A stretch of 64,000 nucleotides of DNA from Ricordea florida. Taxonomy: Eukaryota; Cnidaria; Anthozoa; Corallimorpharia; Ricordeidae. The DNA lies in NCBI GenBank assembly GCA_949710005.1, contig OX453275.1:7498481-7562480 (forward strand), written 5' to 3'. Below are positions 46,769 through 54,341 of the stretch, in pieces (the first letter of the stretch is position 1; each line of letters begins with the position of its first letter). The position numbers and the translations under genes were made by a program. Below the pieces are notes generated by a model. That model searched no databases. It worked only from the letters and a program-made list of their open reading frames with translations, and was not told where the DNA came from.

Positions 46769-46798
46769 GTTACATAACTAAAGTAATAGTTATGTAAC
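46769..46798. terminator. Hairpin between convergent genes
   Basis: GTTACATAAC and its perfect complement GTTATGTAAC are separated by a 10-nt loop (TAAAGTAATA). They lie 15 nt after the Cys/His-repeat gene stop and 31 nt from the end of the opposing gene. A related hairpin occurs at 51972-52002. The likely role is 3'-end formation for both genes. Confidence 0.6.
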
Positions 46799-46829
46799 AA
46801 AAAGATCTTAAGGATCAACCGCGTCGAAA

Positions 46830-47465
46830 TTATCTGAATCTTAAACTAAAAGTTATGGGGGAACCTTTAAGATCAAGTTTTTCCCATTCATTGTTTAATA
46901 TGGTTAAATCAAAGTGGTTTATGATGCCATCATATTTTCGAACTGGAATTGTTGGATAATCCTTTGAGGGTATGTTCGCGAGTAGGTGTGATGGTGAAAG
47001 TTTTAAAAGTTCACCATTTTTGGTTTTGTTCAAATACGAAGACTTGCTATCAACTATACTACACATAAGTCTCAGTGGTTCCTTAATCTGGATATTTATG
47101 GGGTATAATTTACCTGGATTTATAACTTCAGGAACCCCTAAACCAATCGACAATCCTCTCGTAAGCCTAATTTTGAAGTTCTTATTTGAATAAAGATAGT
47201 CAAAAGTATCAGTCTCAATTATTGTTATCTTTTCCACATCAGGATCATTAAGAAAGATCGATTGAATGTTACGAAGAGAGTATGTGCCGGGTTGAATTAT
47301 TATTAAGTTCTGCTCCTCATCATTGAATATTAGCTGTTTATCCTTGAAATTAATCAATCTTTTGGTTTTTAAATTGCAACCCAGGAGTTGTATCTCTCGA
47401 AGATTTTTCAGCGGGGGATCCAAATAAATCCTAGTTTCTGACTCATACATGGTAATACTTAACAT
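46830..47465 (-). CDS. Candidate penton / minor capsid protein, 211 aa
   Basis: ATG is at 47465, with a second in-frame ATG five codons on. The protein is beta-rich with no membrane segment. It has an N-terminal strand (YESETRIYLDPPLKNLREIQ), an IIQPGTYSLRNIQSIF segment near residue 57, and a C-terminal strand LKGSPITFSLRFR. This architecture resembles a conserved single-jelly-roll-like protein found in many animal Polintons and proposed to form the virion vertex. That assignment rests on my recollection of the family pattern and is not proven here. A TCTAAA motif lies 26 nt upstream of the ATG. The gene converges on the Cys/His-repeat gene across a hairpin. Confidence 0.6.
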   Translation of the reverse strand: MLSITMYESETRIYLDPPLKNLREIQLLGCNLKTKRLINFKDKQLIFNDEEQNLIIIQPGTYSLRNIQSIFLNDPDVEKITIIETDTFDYLYSNKNFKIRLTRGLSIGLGVPEVINPGKLYPINIQIKEPLRLMCSIVDSKSSYLNKTKNGELLKLSPSHLLANIPSKDYPTIPVRKYDGIINHFDLTILNNEWEKLDLKGSPITFSLRFR

Positions 47466-47491
47466 TTTGTTTTGATTACAGCATATTCATC

Positions 47492-47497
47492 TTTAGA
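47492..47497 (-). promoter_or_regulatory. TCTAAA motif of the candidate penton gene
   Basis: AATCTAAAGATG on the minus strand, 26 nt before the ATG at 47465. Confidence 0.6.
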
Positions 47498-47514
47498 TTT
47501 CTATAATCAAAACA

Positions 47515-49053
47515 TTAACGAAATAGGAACCAAGCTATTGCGCCACCAACAACCATAAATACTATCAGATTATCTTCATGTTGCGACCGGAGGGAGGGTT
47601 GAGTTGATTTAATTGGATCTGTTTGTGTTGTTTCTGATGGTGGTTTGTTTTCGGTTTTATGCGGTAATGAAACTTTTGAAGCCCCCAAATTATGGTTTAT
47701 TCCAACAGGTTTTGTTTCAGTATTTAGGGAATTATTCACTCCAAAATTCATATCATTACTAGCTTTCATAAGTTTGTTATTATATCCAACCACGCTTTCA
47801 GTGTTGATTATCATATTACTCGGCATCAACCAAACACCAGGAGCAATAGCGACATCAAGACGTAATTTCGCTTCTTGTACAGCTAATTGGTACCTTTGGA
47901 TAGAATTAGAAATGTCATTCTCAATCACGCTACTTTCAAATAAAGCCAAGAATTCTTGTTGTGTCTCAATAGCTCCACCGCAATTACCATAAATCGAATT
48001 TCTAGTGTTGACTTGTGCCCCCAATATACAGTAAACAAAAGCTTCTGCAGACCGATTCAATCTACCAAGCCCGGCTTTAGTGAGACCATAACCGCTAGTT
48101 GGGATAAACCAAGCATATTTGAAATCGGCAAAGTCATCGTTACGGATAAATGAGATGAGATTACCCTTTTCTTTCTTACCTCCTTCATCAGCGAATTTAC
48201 CACCTTCACCAGGCCATTGATCCGCCTCAACATCATAATTTCTTACCAAATGTACATTTTGATATCCCCCTCCTTTTCCATGATATCCTACGCCGTAATC
48301 AAGGAATATATCTCCTAACCCCGAATTTCTTCCACCTTTCCATCTAAAGTCAGAATTATTACTAACCCCAAATTCAGCGCACAATCGTTGATATGCAACT
48401 TTACTATATGGATTATTATTTATCACAAAAGGTTGTTCGCCAGGTAAAGGTATTTTCATTTCATACAATATTCGTCTTATTGTAAAATACACATGAAACT
48501 TTATGAAACTACTCACTACTTTAGGGTAATTTAAGCTTTCAAAAGGACTTATCCCACAACCAGATGTTGCACACCATACTGCAAAGTTAAGCTGTTGAGG
48601 CCAATAATTCATATCCGGCGCATTTAACCATTTTCTACTTTGCTTTCCAAATTTGAATGTTACAACTTGAGATGTAAATATGTTTCTCATCTTTGCTGTA
48701 AATTTCTTCGTATTTGAAACGTATATATCTAATAAAGTTAACATTTTTGTTACATTAGTTGTAAAGTCATCAAAATTAACAGCTGGTATAGGATAGCTTT
48801 GATTAGTCGCGGTTAAACTCTTTGGAAATGAACCAACTTTGGGTTTATTTTCTAACCCCAAATCCCCCCATAATAATGTTTTCAAATTAACTGGAAGATC
48901 ATTGGTCCATGTTTTTCCGGTTGGATCATCATTTGACATAACTGTTGACCCATTAACTTTCCATTTAATATATCCTCCATATGAATCATTCACAAATGTA
49001 AATTTATCAAGGGCAGCGTTTGGGTACCTATTTTTGAAATCGTCTAATAACAT
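47515..49053 (-). CDS. Polinton 512-aa protein with C-terminal membrane anchor
   Basis: ATG is at 49053, stop at 47515. The globular N-terminal two thirds contain MNYWPQQLNFAVWCATSGCG (about residues 148-168), then FIKFHVYFTIRRILYEMKIP and a Gly/Asn-rich region (GGRNSGLGDIF, GYHGKGGGYQNVHLV). A Ser/Thr/Pro/Asn-rich low-complexity stretch (about 430-490) precedes a hydrophobic C-terminal segment, LIVFMVVGGAIAWFLFR. I believe similar proteins recur in cnidarian Polintons but cannot name a function. Size and position in the capsid-protein strand suggest a virion component, possibly a surface or fibre-like protein held in an internal membrane. A TCTAAA motif lies 30 nt upstream. Confidence 0.7.
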   Translation of the reverse strand: MLLDDFKNRYPNAALDKFTFVNDSYGGYIKWKVNGSTVMSNDDPTGKTWTNDLPVNLKTLLWGDLGLENKPKVGSFPKSLTATNQSYPIPAVNFDDFTTNVTKMLTLLDIYVSNTKKFTAKMRNIFTSQVVTFKFGKQSRKWLNAPDMNYWPQQLNFAVWCATSGCGISPFESLNYPKVVSSFIKFHVYFTIRRILYEMKIPLPGEQPFVINNNPYSKVAYQRLCAEFGVSNNSDFRWKGGRNSGLGDIFLDYGVGYHGKGGGYQNVHLVRNYDVEADQWPGEGGKFADEGGKKEKGNLISFIRNDDFADFKYAWFIPTSGYGLTKAGLGRLNRSAEAFVYCILGAQVNTRNSIYGNCGGAIETQQEFLALFESSVIENDISNSIQRYQLAVQEAKLRLDVAIAPGVWLMPSNMIINTESVVGYNNKLMKASNDMNFGVNNSLNTETKPVGINHNLGASKVSLPHKTENKPPSETTQTDPIKSTQPSLRSQHEDNLIVFMVVGGAIAWFLFR

Positions 49054-49083
49054 CTTATTCTTTGTGTTTCAGATAATCTGGTC

Positions 49084-49089
49084 TTTAGA
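49084..49089 (-). promoter_or_regulatory. TCTAAA motif of the 512-aa gene
   Basis: AATCTAAAGACC on the minus strand, 30 nt before the ATG at 49053. Confidence 0.6.
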
Positions 49090-49230
49090 TTAAGAATAAG
49101 ATGTAAAGTATTAATACCTACAAAACAATTAAATCCAAAATCAGTTCTCTCATATGAAATTTTCAACGTTCGTGAGCGGTTAATTCCTTTAAAATTTCTG
49201 CACGAACCTATGTTCTTATCTGTTTCATAT

Positions 49231-49758
49231 TTAAGTTTTTTCTGTATCTTTACGGGTTTTTTGTCGTATTTCTTGTTTTAGTTTTTCAAACTTGCCCACC
49301 TCTGATAAAATTCGAGAAAATTCTTGGTCAGATATTTTATTATCTTTCAAAGCCTTTGAAACCAAGTCGTTAATAGTGTTTACTTTTGCTTTTGCCAGAG
49401 AAACTGTTTGTTCATGTTTACTAACTTTATATGAAAGTCTTTTTGATGCGTACCCAAATCCAACCGATATTCCTCCACAAATACCCCCCACAGCTCCTAA
49501 TGGTATACCAACAACAGCACCCAAACCATTAAGAGAGGTCCCCAATCCACTTGCAGATAAGATAACTGAAAACACTCCACTACTAACACTTATTTTTGTA
49601 AATATACCTCTCGCTCGATTATACTTTTTTCTAACTTCTTCATAATGTTTAATTTCCTTCTCAAGATTTTGTAATACTTCACATGATTTTTGTAGCCTGA
49701 AATTATTTGGATCTGGATTATTAGGTAATACAGGGTAAATTCTGTTGTATTCATCCAT
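49231..49758 (-). CDS. Polinton 175-aa protein, coiled coil around a glycine-rich hydrophobic core
   Basis: ATG is at 49758. Charged helices at residues 20-50 and 110-175 flank a Gly/Val/Ile-rich hydrophobic segment of about 45 residues (SVILSASGLGTSLNGLGAVV and following). The middle segment could be one or two membrane passes or a hydrophobic hairpin. I do not recognise the family. Its placement between the 406-aa and 512-aa genes, with its own TCTAAA motif 28 nt upstream, fits a late virion or membrane-remodelling protein. Confidence 0.65.
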   Translation of the reverse strand: MDEYNRIYPVLPNNPDPNNFRLQKSCEVLQNLEKEIKHYEEVRKKYNRARGIFTKISVSSGVFSVILSASGLGTSLNGLGAVVGIPLGAVGGICGGISVGFGYASKRLSYKVSKHEQTVSLAKAKVNTINDLVSKALKDNKISDQEFSRILSEVGKFEKLKQEIRQKTRKDTEKT

Positions 49759-49786
49759 ATTGTATTTTACTACTCAAAATGATATC

Positions 49787-49792
49787 TTTAGA
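49787..49792 (-). promoter_or_regulatory. TCTAAA motif of the 175-aa gene
   Basis: GGTCTAAAGATA on the minus strand, 28 nt before the ATG at 49758, in an intergenic gap of only 35 bp. Confidence 0.6.
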
Positions 49793-49793
49793 C

Positions 49794-51014
49794 CTACTTT
49801 CTCTTCTTTTTTATACTTTCCACAAAATATAGAACCACAGCCATTATCAAAAGCCAAGCATTCTTTCCTAAAAATCCAATAACCTCACCCGCCGTTTTGA
49901 AGAGAAAGCTAACTATTGCGCCAACCATTCCAGGTAATATTTCCCCCAGTTTTTTACCAAGAGTTTTCAAACCATTACCAACTCCCCTGCCTAATGTAGA
50001 TAAACCCTTTGAAAGATTAGAAACTATAACCCCAATGATGATACCTACTGCACTGATAACAGCAAAAACTGTAAAACCATACTTTTTGAATATATACTTT
50101 ATCCGCTCTCGCAATGGTAAATTTTTAAGTATTTCATCTTTTCGCCCATCTAAATCTGATAATTGTTCTTCGATTGAAATTGTTTTATTTCTAATCTGTT
50201 CTCTTAATTTATCAACCTCAGATTTTAATCTCTCATTGCTTTGTTCTAACTTTGATAAATTAGATTTTCCCTTCTTATATTTGTCTATTTCTTCTTTGTA
50301 TAATTTTGTTTCATCCAAAAGTCTCTCTGCTTGTATTTTTAATTCTATATTCTGTTTAACGGTTTGATCGAAAAGACTTTTATTTTCTGCTTTTTGCACC
50401 TGTTGTTTCTCAATGAATTGGCGTAGTTCTTTTTCTCTTTCGTCATATCGACTAATTTCCTCCGTGCGTGTTGCTAAAAGTGAATCTATTCCTTGTACTG
50501 CAGAAAGTAATTCATTATGTTTTTCTTTTTCTTCATTAAATTGTGATATGGCATCATTATATTTATCTAACATTGTTTCATAATCTGCACCTAGAGCTTT
50601 TCTCATTGTTTTTGGTAAATCTTCAAGCCTAAGAACTTTATCTTTAGTAAGTACGACATGTGGTGCAGAACCCTTCCTATTACTAAATTCTGCTAATATA
50701 CTACCATCTTTTCCATATGTTACATTAAATGTCGCGTCATCAGGATTGTAAGTTGGTAAATAGCGTTTGAGTTCCTGGCCTGCTTCTCGCCTTCTATCAT
50801 ATTTCTCATCTCTTTCTACAATATTTGGTGTTTTTTTCTCTTCATCTTTTATTTCCCATTGAAGTCGTTTTCTTTCTTCCATATATTCGGAGTAACCAAG
50901 ATATCCTTGATCAACAGATGTAGATGTATTTGGGCTTTGGTAAAATGTATTATCCCCATCATCATTATCATCAGTTCCTTTCGGCAAATCTTCTAATGGT
51001 ATATCTTCTTCCAT
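49794..51014 (-). CDS. Polinton 406-aa coiled-coil membrane protein
   Basis: ATG is at 51014. The N-terminus is acidic (MEEDIPLEDLPKG, Asp-rich patch). A long coiled coil spans about residues 140-295. The C-terminus has two or three hydrophobic segments (FTVFAVISAVGIIIGVIVSN; a Gly-rich amphipathic stretch GRGVGNGLKTLGKKLGEIL; AWLLIMAVVLYFVESI) and a basic tail KKKRK. I do not recognise a named family. The layout suggests a membrane-anchored protein with a long stalk, perhaps spanning an internal virion membrane and the capsid. A TCTAAA motif lies 26 nt upstream of the ATG. Confidence 0.7.
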   Translation of the reverse strand: MEEDIPLEDLPKGTDDNDDGDNTFYQSPNTSTSVDQGYLGYSEYMEERKRLQWEIKDEEKKTPNIVERDEKYDRRREAGQELKRYLPTYNPDDATFNVTYGKDGSILAEFSNRKGSAPHVVLTKDKVLRLEDLPKTMRKALGADYETMLDKYNDAISQFNEEKEKHNELLSAVQGIDSLLATRTEEISRYDEREKELRQFIEKQQVQKAENKSLFDQTVKQNIELKIQAERLLDETKLYKEEIDKYKKGKSNLSKLEQSNERLKSEVDKLREQIRNKTISIEEQLSDLDGRKDEILKNLPLRERIKYIFKKYGFTVFAVISAVGIIIGVIVSNLSKGLSTLGRGVGNGLKTLGKKLGEILPGMVGAIVSFLFKTAGEVIGFLGKNAWLLIMAVVLYFVESIKKKRK

Positions 51015-51040
51015 GATTTTTTACTCATCAGTAAGAAATC

Positions 51041-51046
51041 TTTAGA
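51041..51046 (-). promoter_or_regulatory. TCTAAA motif of the 406-aa gene
   Basis: GGTCTAAAGATT on the minus strand, 26 nt before the ATG at 51014. The 26-nt leader TTCTTACTGATGAGTAAAAAATC resembles that of the 72-aa gene. Confidence 0.6.
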
Positions 51047-51077
51047 CCCCTTTGAGCCGATGAAAAATTAAAATTGA

Positions 51078-51083
51078 TTTAAA
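51078..51083 (+). promoter_or_regulatory. TTTAAA motif of the SSB-like gene
   Basis: GATTTAAAAGAT is 28 nt before the ATG at 51112. A TATATAAAAAT sequence also lies within 15 nt of the ATG. Confidence 0.5.
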
Positions 51084-51111
51084 AGATAAAAAAAGAATAT
51101 ATAAAAATAAA

Positions 51112-51957
51112 ATGATGAACGAAAATACACAATTAATAGATATTAATAATTATGAACCACAAAAAAGTATGATTTTTTCTAAACCAATTTTAGGTGAAGT
51201 TTCAGGTAGCAAGCCAAAGGTTGAATTTAGAAGAATAAAAATTTCTTCAAAAAATGAAGATGGAACAGAAGGAGAACTAGTTATTCCAACCAGTCGTTTG
51301 TATTCATTTGGAGTTTCTGAAAGTTTTTCAACTTATTCTTTTCCTTTATGTTTATGGAGTGGAAATAAACCTACTGCTGAAGAGGAAAAGTGGATAGAAA
51401 AATTTAACGAAATAGTAGATTGTTGCATCAATCATATTATGGAAAATAAAGAAGAAATTGATAGATTTGAGTTGGTAAGATCTGATCTTACTAAAACAAA
51501 AGGGGGTTTAAATCCTCTCTATTGGAAAATGGAAAAAATTGAAGATGGGAAAAACAAACCTTATATGCGAAGAGTTCCTGATAGAGGACCAACATTGTAT
51601 CCAAAATTAATTTCATACAAAAAGGGAGAATTTCTTACAAAATTTTATGATATTAGAAGTGAAGATTGCAATGAAATAATAAATCCTGAAGATTTAATCA
51701 ATAAAGGCTGTCACGCAGAGTGTTCAATAAAAATTGAATCAATATTTATTGGTGCCCGTATTTCATTGCAAGTAAAACTTTATGATGCCCTTGTTGAAAC
51801 GAAAAAAGAAATTAAAAGATTGGCGCCCCGCAAAAAACATAATCCCGAAGTAATTATTTCTGACAGTGAATCGGCTTCTTCCCATATTGGTTATGATGAA
51901 TATGAAAATTCTGATTCTGTAAGCTCAATGTGGAGTTTTAATTTGGTGGACAACTAA
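51112..51957 (+). CDS. Candidate single-stranded-DNA-binding protein, 281 aa
   Basis: ATG is at 51112 (two adjacent ATGs). The N-terminal half is beta-rich (PKVEFRRIKISSKNEDG, ELVIPTSRLYSFGVSE, then YSFPLCLW). It resembles the phage T7-type OB-fold SSB group described in nucleocytoplasmic large DNA viruses, where a conserved Phe-Gly-Val segment follows the first strands. The last 35 residues are strongly acidic (SDSESASSHIGYDEYENSDS) and end close to an aromatic (SMWSFNLVDN). An acidic tail of that sort is typical of replication SSBs that recruit other replication proteins. It is the only central gene on the plus strand, away from the capsid block, consistent with a replication role. The assignment is by pattern, not search. 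Confidence 0.55.
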   Translation: MMNENTQLIDINNYEPQKSMIFSKPILGEVSGSKPKVEFRRIKISSKNEDGTEGELVIPTSRLYSFGVSESFSTYSFPLCLWSGNKPTAEEEKWIEKFNEIVDCCINHIMENKEEIDRFELVRSDLTKTKGGLNPLYWKMEKIEDGKNKPYMRRVPDRGPTLYPKLISYKKGEFLTKFYDIRSEDCNEIINPEDLINKGCHAECSIKIESIFIGARISLQVKLYDALVETKKEIKRLAPRKKHNPEVIISDSESASSHIGYDEYENSDSVSSMWSFNLVDN

Positions 51958-51971
51958 TCATAATACCTTAT

Positions 51972-52002
51972 GTTATATAACTAAAATTACTGGTTACATA
52001 AC
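51972..52002. terminator. Hairpin between convergent genes (SSB-like and 130-aa)
   Basis: GTTATATAAC and GTTACATAAC form a 10-bp stem with one mismatch around an 11-nt loop beginning TAAAATTACT. It lies 14 nt after the SSB-like stop and 11 nt from the opposing gene's stop. It shares stem sequence and the TAAA loop start with 46769-46798. Confidence 0.6.
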
Positions 52003-52013
52003 AACATAATAAT

Positions 52014-52406
52014 TTATAAAAATTTACTGACCGCATAACCTAAACCTAGCATCCCGGCCCCAACATATACCATTTCTCCTGTTTTTTGTTCATCGCTTGG
52101 TTTATAATAATCAGAGAATTTAGGTTCAGTCATTTGACCATACAATTCAAAAGCTTGATTTGTAGTCGAAATATTTTTTGATGCTTGATATTTATCATCT
52201 TTTTTCTTCATTTTCCAATCAATCATTTTTTGTCTTTTTTCCTGATATTCAGCGTAATCTTTTTGGTATTTTTCTAATGCTTTATCGTGTCGTATTTTTT
52301 CTGCATCTACATTATGTCCCGAGAGAGATTTTGCAAGATAATTTCCGCCAACAAATGCTGTTGCATTCAATATAGCCCCACCAATCATCATCGCTATTGC
52401 TGCCAT
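52014..52406 (-). CDS. Polinton 130-aa protein with hydrophobic ends
   Basis: ATG is at 52406, one base beyond the stop of the 72-aa gene. A hydrophobic N-terminus (MAAIAMMIGGAILNATAFVGG) and a hydrophobic C-terminus (MVYVGAGMLGLGYAVSKFL) flank a Lys/Glu/Gln-rich helical middle. It could be a two-pass membrane protein with a cytosolic or virion-interior loop. No family is recognised. A TCTAAA motif lies 38 nt upstream, inside the preceding gene. Confidence 0.6.
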   Translation of the reverse strand: MAAIAMMIGGAILNATAFVGGNYLAKSLSGHNVDAEKIRHDKALEKYQKDYAEYQEKRQKMIDWKMKKKDDKYQASKNISTTNQAFELYGQMTEPKFSDYYKPSDEQKTGEMVYVGAGMLGLGYAVSKFL

Positions 52407-52407
52407 T

Positions 52408-52626
52408 TTACTTTGGTAAAATCTTTTGATCCTCTAAATAAGTTTTTAGATACATACTTCCAGATAATACAGCCACCCATTTTGCATAATTTGTAATACT
52501 TGAGGATGGGTCGCTCAAAAATGATTCTTTCATTACCTTTTTAGCTACATACCCAACTCCAGCCCCTAATCCGATAAGTACCGCTGAATCAGTTACAGTT
52601 TTCACAAGTTTGTTTTCGTTTGACAT
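52408..52626 (-). CDS. Polinton 72-aa small membrane protein
   Basis: ATG is at 52626. One or two hydrophobic segments (SAVLIGLGAGVGYVAKKVM and KWVAVLSGSMYLKTYL) sit in a short protein. The leader before its ATG (TTAATGATGTAGTAAAAAATC) is nearly the same as that of the 406-aa gene. Tight packing with its neighbours and the shared leader argue that it is real. Function is unknown. Confidence 0.6.
   Translation of the reverse strand: MSNENKLVKTVTDSAVLIGLGAGVGYVAKKVMKESFLSDPSSSITNYAKWVAVLSGSMYLKTYLEDQKILPK
52445..52450 (-). promoter_or_regulatory. TCTAAA motif of the 130-aa gene
   Basis: TATCTAAAAACT on the minus strand, 38 nt before the ATG at 52406. It is followed by TTATTTA, as at the 140-aa gene. 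Confidence 0.5.
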
Positions 52627-52653
52627 GATTTTTTACTACATCATTAAGAAACT

Positions 52654-52659
52654 TTTAAA
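52654..52659 (-). promoter_or_regulatory. TTTAAA variant motif of the 72-aa gene
   Basis: TTATTTAAAAGTTTC on the minus strand, 27 nt before the ATG at 52626. Confidence 0.5.
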
Positions 52660-52689
52660 TAACTTTATGTAGTAAAAAATAATTTATAA

Positions 52690-53112
52690 TTACATCATTC
52701 CAATTTTGGGTTGTGGATTATGAATCTTTATGGGAGGGGTTTGAAAAGGTTGTGTTGGAACTTGCGATAAATCAGGTATCCTATTGGAATATTCATCTCT
52801 AGCTTTTTCCCGATATCTCATAAAAAGATCAAATGCTGTAAACCCTAATCCAACAACAGATAAAACAGTAGTAAAAGATAACTCTGGCAGCCATGATTTC
52901 GCTTCACTATATGTATTTTCATTTTGCCCCGCGGACAGTAGGGTCTCTTCGCGTTTCATTTCCCTAGCTAATGCTTCTTTTGCTTTTTTATTATATTCCG
53001 CTAATTTCTTTCCAGCTGCCACTTTTTTAGGATCTTTCTCCCTCTTTTTTGTATCTTTATTTTCAGGTGCGGGATCAGCAGTAATTTGTTCTACTTCAGA
53101 TTGTTCAGACAT
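52690..53112 (-). CDS. Polinton 140-aa protein, basic N-terminal region and single membrane segment
   Basis: ATG is at 53112. Residues 1-55 are highly charged and Lys/Ala-rich (KKREKDPKKVAAGKKLAEYNK). A hydrophobic segment (FTTVLSVVGLGFTAFDLFM) lies near residues 78-97, and the C-terminus is Pro-rich (PTQPFQTPPIKIHNPQPK). The basic part could contact DNA while the membrane segment anchors it. That is a guess from composition. A TCTAAA motif lies 26 nt upstream. Confidence 0.6.
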   Translation of the reverse strand: MSEQSEVEQITADPAPENKDTKKREKDPKKVAAGKKLAEYNKKAKEALAREMKREETLLSAGQNENTYSEAKSWLPELSFTTVLSVVGLGFTAFDLFMRYREKARDEYSNRIPDLSQVPTQPFQTPPIKIHNPQPKIGMM

Positions 53113-53138
53113 TGTTATTTAGATGCTATAAATAAGTT

Positions 53139-53144
53139 TTTAGA
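53139..53144 (-). promoter_or_regulatory. TCTAAA motif of the 140-aa gene
   Basis: GATCTAAAAACT on the minus strand, 26 nt before the ATG at 53112. Confidence 0.55.
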
Positions 53145-53149
53145 TCTGT

Positions 53150-53680
53150 TTAATATACAGTATCAACACCTTCAGTAGATTGCATAGTTTCCTGATCAGT
53201 TGTGTTAGAATTTACTGAAAATTGTTGTATTTTTCCTATTTTAACGTGTTTGGCTACTTGAAATAACCCGCTAGCAAGTGCGGCCAGTCTTCCTGATTTC
53301 AATGCTAATAGTCCAACAATGTTTGTTAATTCACGATTAACCAAATCATCATTCTTCAAATCCTTACAAAGTGCATCAATATCATCAACCGGAACTAAAT
53401 ATGAAATAATTTTAGAAATTAATTGAAGGGAAGAATCCACCACCCCGCCACTAATTTTCTTACCCATTACCGCTTGGTAACGATTAAAATATTTTTCTAC
53501 ATCGCGTTCCGATAATTTTTTTACATCACCCAAGCTCATTTCAACCCCCATATATTCCTTTGTTGACCCAAGCACTGCGAGAATGGCTAGTGATTCTTGT
53601 TTGATTTCAAGATCCTCACTTTGATTAGTATCATTTTTTACCTCTGCCTTTTCTTCAATGTAATCTTCAACTTTTGTCAT
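53150..53680 (-). CDS. Polinton 176-aa protein of unknown function
   Basis: The real ATG is at 53680, only 5 nt after the ATPase stop; an upstream reading begins at a TTG. The protein is helical, acidic at the N-terminus (DYIEEKAEVKND) and Leu/Ala-rich in the middle (LTNIVGLLALKSGRLAALAS). No domain is recognised. It is the only internal minus-strand gene without a clear TCTAAA/TTTAAA motif, so it is probably expressed with the ATPase. Confidence 0.65.
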   Translation of the reverse strand: MTKVEDYIEEKAEVKNDTNQSEDLEIKQESLAILAVLGSTKEYMGVEMSLGDVKKLSERDVEKYFNRYQAVMGKKISGGVVDSSLQLISKIISYLVPVDDIDALCKDLKNDDLVNRELTNIVGLLALKSGRLAALASGLFQVAKHVKIGKIQQFSVNSNTTDQETMQSTEGVDTVY

Positions 53681-53685
53681 CTTTG

Positions 53686-54312
53686 TTAAACCACCTCGGG
53701 AATCTCTAAATAGCAATTAAATGGGTATCGTAAACTCAAACATAGTCTGGAATATTTTTCAGTTTTTAGGAGTTGAACAAACTTTTTACCTAATTCATAA
53801 TCCAAATCGCCACCATAATCTTCGAAAAACATTTTCATACCTTTCTGCGACGGGTTATGAAAAGTAACAACGCAAGCCACATTTTCCCGAAATGGTTTTG
53901 CTATGGATGTTAATTGCTGGGTTAGAACCCACATTGACAAACCATGGTGCCTTCCGGAGAATGCTAAATCTATAAATTTATTAGATCTTTTCTTCAGATC
54001 AGTGGATACGGCACAATCATCTAAAATTATTAATGTGTTTGTACCAGAGAATAAAGTTTGGCAATCATTTAACAATTCATTAATCTCATCTACATTGCTT
54101 GCATCGGGTGATAATACAAAGAATCTCTTGTCCCCACGAGCGAAATTATGATATGTTTTATTTTTAGAATAAGTTGGGCAAATTAAAACAATGTATTCAA
54201 AAACTTTTCGGAAAGGACCTCGGAGCTGTTCAATTAGGTACTTTGTTTTTCCGCAATTTGTTGGCCCTGTTATAATACAATGAAATGGGATTTTTTCGCG
54301 CAATTCTTGCAT
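53686..54312 (-). CDS. Polinton genome-packaging ATPase (FtsK/HerA, A32-like), 208 aa
   Basis: ATG is at 54312. The Walker A GPTNCGKT is at residues 16-23, and the Walker B TLIILDDC at 93-100 ends in acidic residues. A sensor-like WVLTQQL follows at 128-134, with an arginine-containing GRHHG at 120-124. Length, order and context next to the capsid gene match the FtsK/HerA packaging ATPases of Polintons, virophages and large DNA viruses, which drive DNA into empty capsids. The gene is intact. A weaker CTTAAAAAC motif lies 23 nt upstream of the ATG. Confidence 0.9.
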   Translation of the reverse strand: MQELREKIPFHCIITGPTNCGKTKYLIEQLRGPFRKVFEYIVLICPTYSKNKTYHNFARGDKRFFVLSPDASNVDEINELLNDCQTLFSGTNTLIILDDCAVSTDLKKRSNKFIDLAFSGRHHGLSMWVLTQQLTSIAKPFRENVACVVTFHNPSQKGMKMFFEDYGGDLDYELGKKFVQLLKTEKYSRLCLSLRYPFNCYLEIPEVV

Positions 54313-54335
54313 TTTTTGTATTACAACTAAAGGTT

Positions 54336-54341
54336 TTTAAG
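54336..54341 (-). promoter_or_regulatory. CTTAAA variant motif of the ATPase gene
   Basis: GACTTAAAAACC on the minus strand, 23 nt before the ATG at 54312, directly after the capsid gene stop codon region. Confidence 0.4.

Noticed and set aside
53681..53716. Longer N-terminus for the 176-aa protein overlapping the ATPase
   Set aside because: It would start at TTG. The ATG at 53680 lies just after the ATPase stop and gives a clean non-overlapping order.
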